DNA from: Bacteroidales bacterium
GTDB lineage: Bacteria; Bacteroidota; Bacteroidia; Bacteroidales; JAGONC01
Assembly (NCBI GenBank): GCA_023133655.1
Contig: JAGLWB010000388.1
Coordinates: 1-49,091, forward strand
Length of the DNA: 49,091 nt
Reading direction: 5' to 3'
The notes below the pieces were generated by a model. That model was not told where the DNA came from and did no database searches. It was given only the letters and a program-made list of their open reading frames with translations. Numbering within the stretch: position 1 is the first letter of the stretch; each line of letters opens with the position of its first letter. This document shows positions 30,565 through 40,761 of this stretch, piece after piece. A program made the translations under genes and the position numbers.

Positions 30565-33500
30565 ATGAAAAAGAAGGGACCTGAAGAAAAAAAGAAATCA
30601 GAAAACAATGCCATTAGCCCTGAATTGTACCAGTACCTGCTGGCAGAACGGCTTAAAGAATTATCCTGTATAAATCAAACCTCCCAAATACTCAGAGAAG
30701 GTAAGTCCATAGAAGAATCACTGCAGCAAATCAGTGAGATAATACCAAAGGCCTGGCAATATCCTGAGTTTACCGTTGCCAGAATCACATTCCGTGGAAT
30801 GGAATTTACCAGTCCAAACTTCAAAGAAACCCCCTGGTTTCTTAGCTATCCTTTTGCCACTATTGATAACCAGGAAGGAAGACTTGAAGTCTATTACCTG
30901 AAAGAGTTTCCATCCTCTGACGAAGGACCATTCTTAAAAGAAGAGCGAGACCTGATCAACAACCTGGCCGGAATAATCACCGGCTATTTAAACAGCGTTA
31001 AAGGAAAAACCCTTATTAAAAAGACAATTACTGATAAATCTGTGTTGGAAAAATTTTCACCGATAGCAGGGAAATCCAAATACAGCCGGCAGTTATTACA
31101 ATCATTTCTAAACAAAAGCAATCAAAACAGAGACATCTATCATGACTTGATGCCATTTAAAGTTAAAGAAATTTTGTTGGTCGCAAGCCTTTATGATGCT
31201 TATACCATAGAAAAGGAGGGTAAATTCTCTGAACATGTGCTTGAAGATTACCAACAACTCAACCTAACATCCATACCCCGGATTACCGGTGTGTCAACAC
31301 CGGAAGAGGCAATGGAGGAATTGCGAAAGAAACATTTTGACCTGGTGATTATCATGGTTGGGGTTGATAAAAAAGCACCATTAGGCCTCAGTTGTAAAGT
31401 TAAAAATGAATTTCCTTACATTCCTATCTTCCTCCTGCTGAATAATAATAGTGACATTGCATTTTACAATAAACAGGGTAAAAAAACAAAACACATTGCT
31501 AAAATATTTATATGGAATGGCGAGTCGAAGATGTTCTTTGCCATGATCAAACATGTTGAAGATAAAATCAATGCCGAGAATGATACAAAAATAGGCCTGG
31601 TAAGGATTATTCTCCTTGTTGAAGATTCAGCCATTTACTACTCCAGGTATTTACCCTTACTTTACAGTGTGGTGATGGATCAAACCAAACGCATCATGGA
31701 TGATGTCAGCACAGACGACCTTTACAAAGTCCTAAAACTCCGAGCCAGGCCAAAAATCCTGTTAGCAACAACTTTCGAGGAAGCGCTGAGTATTATTAAT
31801 CATTTCAAAGAATACATGCTTTGTTTGATCACTGATATGAAGTTTGAAAAAGAGGGCCGTTTGGATGAAAATGCCGGTGTAAGCCTGATCACAAATATCC
31901 GTAAAAAGTTTCCTCGATTGCCGATCATTTTACAATCATCCGAAACAACAAATGAGCGCATTGCACACGAACAAAAAGTGACCTTTATAGATAAAAACTC
32001 TGAAACCCTGTCACAGGATTTTAAGAGTTTTATTACCCATTACCTGGGCTTCGGTAACTTCGTGTATAAAAACAGTAAGGGAAAACAGATTGCTATCGCC
32101 AGATCACTTGATGAGTTTGAAAAACACCTGAGAACAATCCCGGATGATTCAATTCTTTATCACGCCAGGCGTGATCATTTTTCATTATGGTTAATGGCCA
32201 GGGGAGAGATACAAGCGGCAAAAGTCCTTCACCCGCGACGTACTTCAGATTTTAAAAATGCACCAAATATCAGGGAATACCTTATCAGTGTTATCAATAA
32301 ATTCAGAGATGAAAAGGACAGAGGAATGGTTATCCCTTTTAAGGCAACCTCTCTTCTCGATGAAAAAAACATCGTTAGCCTAATGCCAGGATCCTTGGGA
32401 GGTAAAGGCAGGGGTGTGACTTTTATCAACAACCTTATCTATAATTTTGATTTTTCGGCCCATGTGCCCAATATTAATATAAAGGCACCCATCACAGCTG
32501 TTATAGGAACAGAAGAATTTGAATATTTCCTGCAGCGAAATAAATTATATGACACAATCCTGAATCATCAGAATTATGAAGAAATTAAACGACTCTTCAT
32601 CAAAGGCAACCTAACACAAACGTTGATCAGCAAACTGAAAGTTGTTTTAAAAAACATAACCAAACCTATAGCTGTCAGATCATCAGGATTGTTTGAAGAC
32701 TCAATGATGCAGCCTTTTGCCGGTATCTTCGAAACCTTCTTATTGCCCAATAATCATCCCGATTTTAATGTTCGCCTCGAACATCTTACGAATGCCATCA
32801 AAATGGTTTTTGTATCCGTTTACTCACCGATTTCCCGCTCTTATATTGAGGCAGTTCATTATAAAATAGAGGAAGAAAAGATGGCAGTTGTAATCCAGGA
32901 AGTAGTAGGGAATCAATTCGGCAACACCTATTATCCACATATTAGCGGAGCAGCTCAATCATACAACTTCTATCCTTTCTCACATATGAAACCCGAAGAG
33001 GGTTTTGCTGTTATTGCTCTCGGACTGGGAAAATATGTTGTTGAGGGTGAGAAAGCATTTCGATTCTCTCCAAAATACCCAAATGCGGTCATAGATTCTC
33101 CAAAAGATCAATTCCGTAATTCTCAGGTTAATTTTTTTGCTGTTGATATGAATAAGAAAAATATTGACCTGTTGGAAGGAGATACTGCCGGGCTTATTCG
33201 ATTGGATATCGATGATGCAGAAATGCACGGGACGATGATCCACAGTGCTTCTGTTTACGATATAGATAATAACAGAATTACGCCCGGCTTGTCAGTACCC
33301 GGTCCCAGAATCCTGAATTTTGCCGATATTCTAAAGTATAATTACGTACCGCTGGCAAAAACCATTGAAATAGTCCTTGATGTTGTAAAAGAAGCCCTCG
33401 GATCCCCTGTTGAAATTGAGTTTGCAGTAGATCTGAAAAAAGACAGCAACTACAAAGCATCCTTTTATCTGCTTCAGATAAAACCCCTTATTGGAAGTGC

Positions 33501-34047
33501 TCAGGATTACAAAATCAACATGTCGGAGATCGATAAAAATCAAATATTACTTTATACTGAGAAGGGAATGGGAAACGGATTGATCAGTAACATTTGCGAT
33601 ATAGTTTACATCGACCGGGAAAAATTTGATAAAAGTAAAACGATTGAAATGGCTGAGGAGATTGAAAAAATAAATCAGGATTTTTTCAAAAAGAAAAAGC
33701 AATATATACTGATAGGGCCAGGCAGATGGGGCACCCGCGACAGATGGATTGGGATACCAGTAAAATGGCCCCAAATCTCTCAAGCCAAAATAATTGTAGA
33801 AACCAGCCTGGAGGGATATCCACTAGATGCATCTTCAGGATCACACTTTTTCCATAACCTCACTTCTATGAATGTAGGTTATTTCTCTATTCAGAACGAA
33901 ACCCCAGGCGCTTATATTAACTGGGAAATTCTCGAAAAACAAAAAGATGTAAAAGTAAACGGGTTCTTTAAACATATCCGGTTTGATTCGCCTTTATCTA
34001 TTAAAATGGATGGGAAAAAGCGGATAGCGGTGATAGCATTAGGGTAG
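30565..34047 (+). CDS. GAF-like + pseudo-receiver + receiver + PPDK_N-like (PEP/pyruvate-binding ATP-grasp) large protein
   Basis: Upstream in-frame start possible at 30460. Receiver features IILLVEDS, LITDMKF, LQSSE, FIDKNS; ATP-grasp features GSLGGKGRGVTFI, ITKPIAVRSSGLFEDSMMQPFAGIFETF, VEIEFAVDL. Confidence 0.88.
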   Translation: MKKKGPEEKKKSENNAISPELYQYLLAERLKELSCINQTSQILREGKSIEESLQQISEIIPKAWQYPEFTVARITFRGMEFTSPNFKETPWFLSYPFATIDNQEGRLEVYYLKEFPSSDEGPFLKEERDLINNLAGIITGYLNSVKGKTLIKKTITDKSVLEKFSPIAGKSKYSRQLLQSFLNKSNQNRDIYHDLMPFKVKEILLVASLYDAYTIEKEGKFSEHVLEDYQQLNLTSIPRITGVSTPEEAMEELRKKHFDLVIIMVGVDKKAPLGLSCKVKNEFPYIPIFLLLNNNSDIAFYNKQGKKTKHIAKIFIWNGESKMFFAMIKHVEDKINAENDTKIGLVRIILLVEDSAIYYSRYLPLLYSVVMDQTKRIMDDVSTDDLYKVLKLRARPKILLATTFEEALSIINHFKEYMLCLITDMKFEKEGRLDENAGVSLITNIRKKFPRLPIILQSSETTNERIAHEQKVTFIDKNSETLSQDFKSFITHYLGFGNFVYKNSKGKQIAIARSLDEFEKHLRTIPDDSILYHARRDHFSLWLMARGEIQAAKVLHPRRTSDFKNAPNIREYLISVINKFRDEKDRGMVIPFKATSLLDEKNIVSLMPGSLGGKGRGVTFINNLIYNFDFSAHVPNINIKAPITAVIGTEEFEYFLQRNKLYDTILNHQNYEEIKRLFIKGNLTQTLISKLKVVLKNITKPIAVRSSGLFEDSMMQPFAGIFETFLLPNNHPDFNVRLEHLTNAIKMVFVSVYSPISRSYIEAVHYKIEEEKMAVVIQEVVGNQFGNTYYPHISGAAQSYNFYPFSHMKPEEGFAVIALGLGKYVVEGEKAFRFSPKYPNAVIDSPKDQFRNSQVNFFAVDMNKKNIDLLEGDTAGLIRLDIDDAEMHGTMIHSASVYDIDNNRITPGLSVPGPRILNFADILKYNYVPLAKTIEIVLDVVKEALGSPVEIEFAVDLKKDSNYKASFYLLQIKPLIGSAQDYKINMSEIDKNQILLYTEKGMGNGLISNICDIVYIDREKFDKSKTIEMAEEIEKINQDFFKKKKQYILIGPGRWGTRDRWIGIPVKWPQISQAKIIVETSLEGYPLDASSGSHFFHNLTSMNVGYFSIQNETPGAYINWEILEKQKDVKVNGFFKHIRFDSPLSIKMDGKKRIAVIALG

Positions 34048-34075
34048 CAGATTAACGATTAACAAATAGCTGATA

Positions 34076-35476
34076 TCATAACCACACTCCGGTATTCAAA
34101 TACTCGTGAATCCCCCGTGCTGCCACTTTCCCAGCCCCCATAGCCAAAATGACCGTTGCAGCTCCTGTAGCAACATCTCCGCCGGCAAAAACACCCTTTT
34201 TGGATGTTTTACCTGTTTGAGGATCTGTTTTAATCGTTCCCCATTTCGTAACTTCAATATCTTTTGTTGTTGAGGAAATCAAAGGATTGGGGCTGTTACC
34301 AATAGCAATGATGACCACATCGACAGGAATCTTAAAATTGGCTCCTTCAATTGGAACAGGCCTTCTTCTTCCGGAATCATCAGGTTCGCCCAATTTCATC
34401 TTGATGCATTCTGCTTCTTTAACCCAACCGTTTTCATTACCGATGTAAGCCGCGGGGTTTGACAAGAGGTTAAATATAACGCCTTCTTGTTCAGCATGAT
34501 GGATCTCTTCCTCTCTGGCAGGCATTTGTTCCCGGGCCCTGCGGTAAATCAATATCGACTCTTCAGCACCCAGCCGCAATGCTGTCCGGGCACAATCCAT
34601 TGCAACATTGCCTCCTCCAACCGTAGCAACTCTTTTTCTTCGAATGATCGGAGTTTTATACTTGGGAAAAAGATAGGCTTTCATCAAATTGGCACGTGTA
34701 AGGTACTCATTTGCCGAATAGACACCATTGAGGTTCTCTCCGGGTATTTTCATGAACCATGGAAGTCCTGCTCCAGTCCCAAGGAAAACAGCATCGAACT
34801 CATCAAGTAACTCATCAATGCTTTTAATCATCCCGATAACATAATCTGTAAATATCTTAACACCAAGCTGCTTAAGAAAGTCTATTTCCTTGAATACGAT
34901 ATTCTTGGGCAATCTGAACTCAGGAATTCCATAAACAAGAACACCGCCTGGTTCATGAAGGGCTTCATAAATAACAACACCATGGCCCATTTTAGCCAAA
35001 TCAGCTGCAGCCGTGATACCAGCAGGGCCGGCACCTACTATAGCAATCTTTTTACCGGTGGAAGGAGGTAAAGAAGGTATTTGAATATCATCCTGGTCAC
35101 GCTCCCAGTCAGCCAGAAACCGCTCCAGCCTGCCAATGGCAATTGGTTCGTTTTTCTTTCCAACCACACATCTGATCTCACACTGCTCTTCCTGAGGGCA
35201 TACACGACCACAAATCGCCGGAAGAATATTCTTCTCCTTAAGCAGGTTAACCCCTTCCCTGAATTGATTCTGAGCAATAAAATTGATAAATCCCGGGATG
35301 TCAATCTCAACCGGACATCCTTGAACACACAAAGGTTTCTTGCACTGAAGACAGCGTTGGGCTTCCAGCACAGCCTCTTCAGAAGAATAGCCATAAGGAA
35401 CCTCGTTGAAGTTTCTGATACGTTCTTCAGGTGGCTGTTCCCTCATTGGGGTTTTCTTTGGACTTATCTTACCCAT
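34076..35476 (-). CDS. NADPH-dependent GltA/NfnB-like oxidoreductase (glutamate synthase small-subunit family)
   Basis: CLQCKKPLCVQGCPVEIDIPGFI, CGRVCPQEEQCE, VGAGPAGITAAADLAKMGHGV, GGGNVAMDCARTALRLGAE. Confidence 0.93.
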   Translation of the reverse strand: MGKISPKKTPMREQPPEERIRNFNEVPYGYSSEEAVLEAQRCLQCKKPLCVQGCPVEIDIPGFINFIAQNQFREGVNLLKEKNILPAICGRVCPQEEQCEIRCVVGKKNEPIAIGRLERFLADWERDQDDIQIPSLPPSTGKKIAIVGAGPAGITAAADLAKMGHGVVIYEALHEPGGVLVYGIPEFRLPKNIVFKEIDFLKQLGVKIFTDYVIGMIKSIDELLDEFDAVFLGTGAGLPWFMKIPGENLNGVYSANEYLTRANLMKAYLFPKYKTPIIRRKRVATVGGGNVAMDCARTALRLGAEESILIYRRAREQMPAREEEIHHAEQEGVIFNLLSNPAAYIGNENGWVKEAECIKMKLGEPDDSGRRRPVPIEGANFKIPVDVVIIAIGNSPNPLISSTTKDIEVTKWGTIKTDPQTGKTSKKGVFAGGDVATGAATVILAMGAGKVAARGIHEYLNTGVWL

Positions 35477-35480
35477 TTTA

Positions 35481-36290
35481 CTATCTTTCTTTCGATATGA
35501 TCTCTTCTTCCAAATATGCCTTGCGCCTGGTCAATACAACATCCCAATCTACCTCATGTCCATCAAAATGAGGACCATCAACACAAGCAAATTTTGTTAC
35601 CCCTCCTACTAAGAGCCTGCAAGCACCACACATACCTGTTCCGTCAATCATTACAGGATTCATACTAACAATAGTTTTAATTCCAAATGGCTTGGTAGCC
35701 TGGGATACCCTGTACATCATATAAGTACATCCAACAGCCATAATCCGGTCAAATCTTTCTCCAGATGCAAGATCATCCACCAAACGGTCATATGAATGTC
35801 CTTTCGTTCCCTGTGAACCATCTGTGGTAGAATACCGCACTTCATCAGAGGCTTCTTCAAGTTTTTTATTCCAGTATAATAAAAACTTACTCCTGGCCTC
35901 AGAATAACTCACAACTTTATTCCCTGCTTCTTTCAAAGCTCTGGCTGCCGGAAAGATGCCCCCGATACCATAACATCCCCCAACCAGGGCTACCGACCCA
36001 AACGCATTAATCTCAAAAGCCTTTCCAAGAGGTCCTGTAAAAGAATATATCTCATCTCCTTCACGCAATTCAGCAAGTCGCCGGGTTGCTGCTCCGATCT
36101 CCAGGAATATTATGGAAACAGTACCTTTGTCAGCATCCCAATCAGCAATCGTTATTGGGGTTCTTTCACTGTATTTATCCGGAATGACAATAACGAACTG
36201 GCCAGGAAGGGCTTTTCTGGCAATATCAGGCGCCATGACAACGAACTCATAGACATTTGGAACAATATGTCTCTTATTAATAATTTTCAT
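35481..36290 (-). CDS. NfnA-like ferredoxin-NADP reductase alpha subunit (sulfide/dihydroorotate dehydrogenase-like FAD/NAD-binding)
   Basis: GQFVIVIPDKYSERTPITIADWD; DGTGMCGACRLLVGGVTKFACVDGPHFDGHEVDWD. Confidence 0.93.
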   Translation of the reverse strand: MKIINKRHIVPNVYEFVVMAPDIARKALPGQFVIVIPDKYSERTPITIADWDADKGTVSIIFLEIGAATRRLAELREGDEIYSFTGPLGKAFEINAFGSVALVGGCYGIGGIFPAARALKEAGNKVVSYSEARSKFLLYWNKKLEEASDEVRYSTTDGSQGTKGHSYDRLVDDLASGERFDRIMAVGCTYMMYRVSQATKPFGIKTIVSMNPVMIDGTGMCGACRLLVGGVTKFACVDGPHFDGHEVDWDVVLTRRKAYLEEEIISKER

Positions 36291-38887
36291 CAGTCAACAT
36301 CTTCAATTTTTGCATTGACAACACATCTTTCAGGGCTTAAGCCATCTGAGAATAAAGGAAGATCATCCCATGTTGGTTTAATGTAAGCTGCTTTACCATT
36401 GAGCCCAGACATTATCTTAACTTTAAAAACTTTTTTCCCAAATGTTGTGATTAACCTGACTTTTTCTCCATCCCGGGCTGTTAAATCCCTTAGTAACTTC
36501 TCAGAAACAAAAAGCACACTCTCTTCCCGTATTGCCTTCATGTCAGGAATCAGGGCAGATAATAAATTTCCCATGTAGTGAAAATGGTTTGGTTCAATGA
36601 TAACCTGGACAGGAAATTTATTGGATTTTCTGTGCTCTGTTCGGTTAACACTCATGAGCCTTTTGCTCTCAAATTCCGCAGTTGAAAAAGACAAATCAAT
36701 AACCGATTTTATTTCTGATAATATCATGTTCGCCCTTTTATATCCAAAGCCGTCTTGCCGCATTCCTTCTGCAATTTCTTGCATCGTTGCCCATGCAGGC
36801 CTGGCAAGCCCGGGCGGTTTAATCACAGGGGTAAATTTTTTCAACGATCGTTCAACATCAATAATGTGTCCTTCTGTTTCAGTAAAACTGCAAAGAGGTA
36901 ATACAATGTTTGCATAGTCAGACGTCTGGCTGAGAAACATGTTTTGCTGGACCATAAATTCCAGGTCGGCCAGGTTTTTGTGAGGCGGCATATCACCCAT
37001 TACAAACAGAGCCCTGATGCCGTCATTTGAAATATTCTTAATCATTTCATTGGCTGAAAGGCCTTTCTGATGAGGCAATTTTGTATTCCACAAACCAGCC
37101 CATTTATTATGATCTACTCTGTTGTGGACTCTGGCAAACCCGGCAAAATAATCAGGGTGGATGCCAACAAGTGTCCCACCGTACCTGTTTCCTTCATCTA
37201 ATAAAAATAATACACGGTTGTTTTCCAAACCACCAAGCAGGCGAGAAATATTGATTAAAAGATTAAAACTATTTTCGCTTTCCGGGCTTCTTAATATCCA
37301 TTCTCCAACAATGATATTGATTTTTCTGCTTTTGACCAGTGTACGAGCGAACTGTTCTATTTCTTCCATTCTGAACCCACCTATGCGTTCCAGCTTCCTT
37401 TGATTTGAATTCTCAAGAAGTTCCCGTACACTATCAGGCAATCTCTTTTTTAAAACGACACTTATATATGCCATCAGCATTGAAAGAAATGAATATTCCT
37501 TTCCCGGGTTGAAATTCACAAACAGATTCGAAAAGTCTGCTGTTCGGTTGTTGTGGGTGTGGGCAACCACGACCTGCTTTCCATTTTTATACGCTTTTCT
37601 GATCCTGTTCTCAACGATCGGGTGAGACGAGTAAGCCTGAGAACCAATTACAAATATGGTATCGGCACTTTCTATCTTGTTGAGCCCGATTGGAGGGAAA
37701 GCATTATAATACTCGTGAATCTTTTTCAATAAATTTTTACCGGGATATGAAAACAAAAGATCCACATTATTGGATTTCATGACCTTTCGGGTAAACTTTT
37801 GAAGGATGTAATTATTCTCAATCGAATCCTGTGCGGAGCCAATCATTCCAAACTGGCTTCCCTTGTATTTTTCGAGATTCCTTGCAATATACCGAATAGC
37901 ATCATCCCATGCTATTTCTACCCACCTGTTCTCTTTTTTAAGGAGAGGTTTATTAATCCTGTCGGGATGGTGAACAATGTCACCCGGAACAAATTTACCT
38001 CTGACGCATAGCTGAAGCGGCGCTGTTCTTTTACCAGGCTCAGGCCCAACATTAATGATTCTGTTACCTTTGGAATTTACATTCATTTTACATCCAACCG
38101 GGCATAAAACACAGGTTGTTATTGTTGAATTATCAGGACAACCAACCCAGCTCCCCATTTTTTCAGCTATCGATCCTGTCGGGCATACATCCACGCAAGC
38201 TCCGCAATATTCACATCCGGCATCTTTTTGTGACTCAAGAAAAGCAGTACCGACGAGGGTTGCATTTCCACGCTGAACAAAGGCCAGCACTCCACTGTTC
38301 CGTTCCTCGTTACAGATTCTCACACACCTGCCACATAAAACACACAGGTTATAATCAAGTTCATAAAAAGGATTGTCTTTTACCGGTTCTAATCCCCTGT
38401 AAGCAATTGGGAACCTGACATCCTTAAGTTCAAGGTATTCGACCAGATCCTGCAACTCACAATCTCCGTTTCTTGTACAAAAATTACATCCAGTGGTAAC
38501 GCCTACCTTTCTTGTACTATGCATATACTCTGAGCAATCATTTTTATCCTTGCAAATAAGACAAGTAAAGGTATGCTCAGAAAGGATAAGCTCAAGGATA
38601 TCTCTTCTGAGTATTTGAAGATCTGCTGTTTTTGTAATTATTTCCATTCCCTGACATACAGGCGTAGTACAGGCAGTTTGGTAGCCTTTTGAATTTTTTA
38701 TCTCAACCATACATAGGCGACACCCTCCATAATGTGGAAGGTTATCAAGATAGCAAAGTGTGGGGATATAAATCCCGGCTTTCCTGGCAGCTTCCAGTAT
38801 AGTTATACCTTCGGACACCATCATGGATTTGCCATCGATGGTAATCGATATTTTTTTGATTTTTTTCTTTTCAATAACTTCAGTCAT
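36290..38887 (-). CDS. NuoG/HydA/FdhA-like Fe-S, molybdopterin-fold subunit
   Basis: N-terminal 2Fe-2S (CYLDNLPHYGGCRLCMVEI), His-Cys cluster, CVLCGRCVRIC..CEYCGACVDVCPTGSI, CVLCPVGCKMNV; molybdopterin oxidoreductase fold C-terminal. Confidence 0.9.
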   Translation of the reverse strand: MTEVIEKKKIKKISITIDGKSMMVSEGITILEAARKAGIYIPTLCYLDNLPHYGGCRLCMVEIKNSKGYQTACTTPVCQGMEIITKTADLQILRRDILELILSEHTFTCLICKDKNDCSEYMHSTRKVGVTTGCNFCTRNGDCELQDLVEYLELKDVRFPIAYRGLEPVKDNPFYELDYNLCVLCGRCVRICNEERNSGVLAFVQRGNATLVGTAFLESQKDAGCEYCGACVDVCPTGSIAEKMGSWVGCPDNSTITTCVLCPVGCKMNVNSKGNRIINVGPEPGKRTAPLQLCVRGKFVPGDIVHHPDRINKPLLKKENRWVEIAWDDAIRYIARNLEKYKGSQFGMIGSAQDSIENNYILQKFTRKVMKSNNVDLLFSYPGKNLLKKIHEYYNAFPPIGLNKIESADTIFVIGSQAYSSHPIVENRIRKAYKNGKQVVVAHTHNNRTADFSNLFVNFNPGKEYSFLSMLMAYISVVLKKRLPDSVRELLENSNQRKLERIGGFRMEEIEQFARTLVKSRKINIIVGEWILRSPESENSFNLLINISRLLGGLENNRVLFLLDEGNRYGGTLVGIHPDYFAGFARVHNRVDHNKWAGLWNTKLPHQKGLSANEMIKNISNDGIRALFVMGDMPPHKNLADLEFMVQQNMFLSQTSDYANIVLPLCSFTETEGHIIDVERSLKKFTPVIKPPGLARPAWATMQEIAEGMRQDGFGYKRANMILSEIKSVIDLSFSTAEFESKRLMSVNRTEHRKSNKFPVQVIIEPNHFHYMGNLLSALIPDMKAIREESVLFVSEKLLRDLTARDGEKVRLITTFGKKVFKVKIMSGLNGKAAYIKPTWDDLPLFSDGLSPERCVVNAKIEDVD

Positions 38888-38895
38888 CCTATATT

Positions 38896-40761
38896 CTATT
38901 CTATTACAATAGCATCACCTGCAATGGCATCAAACCGGCAGACCTCGTAACATGCCCTGCATTTGATACATTTCTCCGGATCAAGGTTATGAGGTTCACT
39001 ACGCGGCCCGGTAATAGCGCCTGTTGGGCACACCTCAACACACCGCTGACAACCCGTACATTTTTCTTTAATAACCCTGTATTCCACAAGGTCACGGCAA
39101 ACGGCAGCCGGACAGCGGTGGTCAATTATATGAGCCTCGTACTCATTCCTGAAATATTTTAAAGTAGTCAACACAGGGTTTGGGGCCGTTTGTCCAAGCC
39201 CGCATAACGAACCCATATTGATGGTGCCGGCCAGATTCTCAAGAATCTCAATATCTTCCATGACCCCTTTTCCTTCTGTGATCTTATTCAGGATCTCAAC
39301 CATTTTTCTTGTACCGATACGGCATGGAGTACACTTGCCACAGCTTTCCTGGCTTGTGAACCTAAGAAAATATTTAGCCACATCGACCATACAGGAATGT
39401 TCATCCATAACGATAAGGCCACCCGAACCCATGATAGACCCGGCAGAAGCCAGTGATTCATAATCAATGGGTAGGTCAAGGTAATCTTTCGACAGGCACC
39501 CACCTGAAGGACCGCCTGTTTGCACAGCCTTGAAAGGTTTATACGTTCCTCCTCCGATATCAAATATAATCTCTCTGAGCGTTGTTCCAAGTGGAACCTC
39601 AATCAATCCGGTTCTTCTGACTTTCCCAACCAGGGCAAAGGTCTTGGTTCCCTTGCTTTTTTCTGTTCCATAACCGGCATACCATTCCCCACCCTTTCGA
39701 AGAATATTGGGAATAGTACCAAGTGTTTCAACATTATTGATGGTTGTTGGTTTTCCATGTAGGCCGGAAATCGCTGGAAAGGGAGGCCGTGTTCGGGGCA
39801 TTCCCCGATGGCCTTCTATCGACGCTATCAAAGCCGTTTCCTCTCCACAGACAAAAGCCCCTGCGCCTTCTTTCAATTTTATATCAAAATCAAATCCACT
39901 GTTTAAAATATCCTTACCCAAAAAGCCGGAGTTCTTCATTTGGTCAATCGCCTTGATCAAACGCTCAATTGCCAATGGATATTCAGCCCGAATATAAATA
40001 TACCCAAAGGTTGCACCAATAGCAAAAGCAGCGATCAGCATCCCTTCCAACAAAGCAAATGGATCTCCTTCAATCAACGACCTGTTCATAAAAGCTCCGG
40101 GATCACCTTCGTCTGCATTGCAAATCAGGTATTTGGGGCTACCTTTTGCCTTCCGGCAAAATTGCCATTTTCTAAAAACAGGGAACCCTGCTCCACCCCT
40201 GCCCCTTAACCCGGAAACCTTTAACTCATCTATAATACCTGCTGCACCCATATTAAGTGCATTAATCAAGCCCTGAAATCCGTCTCTTGCTATATAATGC
40301 ATTATATTTTCCGGATCGATGATACCACAGTTGCGCAGAACAATACGCTTCTGATTTTTTAGCATGGGGAGGTCCCAAAAAGATTCTGTACCGTTAATTT
40401 TTCCCTCCGGCGCACCCAGGTGCCCCAGTGGTTTAAGTTTCGCCCCTCCGGTAAACAAATAGTCATCCAGGAGTTTTTCTGCACGTTCAGCATCAACATT
40501 GTTGAAAATAAACCGTGGGGATCCGGGAAGCTGGATGTCGAGGAAAGGCTCCAGGTAACAAGGACCGATACATCCAACTTTTATCAGGTCTACCTTCCTT
40601 TTCGATTTTAACAAGGCTTTCTGTACGCTGTTCCATACCGCCCCTGCTCCGGAAGCTAATCCGCAACTTCCCATGCCAATATAAATAACGGGATGTTGGC
40701 TATGCTGAAGCGCCTGCCATTCCTCTGTTGCCCTTTTTTGTATAGCGAGTATATCACTCAT
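38896..40761 (-). CDS. NuoF/HydB-like flavoprotein with N-terminal thioredoxin-like and C-terminal 2x[4Fe-4S] domains
   Basis: GLRGRGGAGFPVFRKWQF, NADEGDPGAFMNR, GAGAFVCGEETALIASIEG, ESCGKCTPCRIG, CTGCQRCVEVCPTGAI, CIKCRACYEVCRFDAI. Confidence 0.95.
   Translation of the reverse strand: MSDILAIQKRATEEWQALQHSQHPVIYIGMGSCGLASGAGAVWNSVQKALLKSKRKVDLIKVGCIGPCYLEPFLDIQLPGSPRFIFNNVDAERAEKLLDDYLFTGGAKLKPLGHLGAPEGKINGTESFWDLPMLKNQKRIVLRNCGIIDPENIMHYIARDGFQGLINALNMGAAGIIDELKVSGLRGRGGAGFPVFRKWQFCRKAKGSPKYLICNADEGDPGAFMNRSLIEGDPFALLEGMLIAAFAIGATFGYIYIRAEYPLAIERLIKAIDQMKNSGFLGKDILNSGFDFDIKLKEGAGAFVCGEETALIASIEGHRGMPRTRPPFPAISGLHGKPTTINNVETLGTIPNILRKGGEWYAGYGTEKSKGTKTFALVGKVRRTGLIEVPLGTTLREIIFDIGGGTYKPFKAVQTGGPSGGCLSKDYLDLPIDYESLASAGSIMGSGGLIVMDEHSCMVDVAKYFLRFTSQESCGKCTPCRIGTRKMVEILNKITEGKGVMEDIEILENLAGTINMGSLCGLGQTAPNPVLTTLKYFRNEYEAHIIDHRCPAAVCRDLVEYRVIKEKCTGCQRCVEVCPTGAITGPRSEPHNLDPEKCIKCRACYEVCRFDAIAGDAIVIE

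Noticed and set aside
36290-38887. [FeFe]-hydrogenase catalytic subunit
   Set aside because: N-terminal Fe-S domains resemble HydA, but no H-cluster motifs (TSCCP, MPCxxK) are present; the C-terminus is of molybdopterin-oxidoreductase type.
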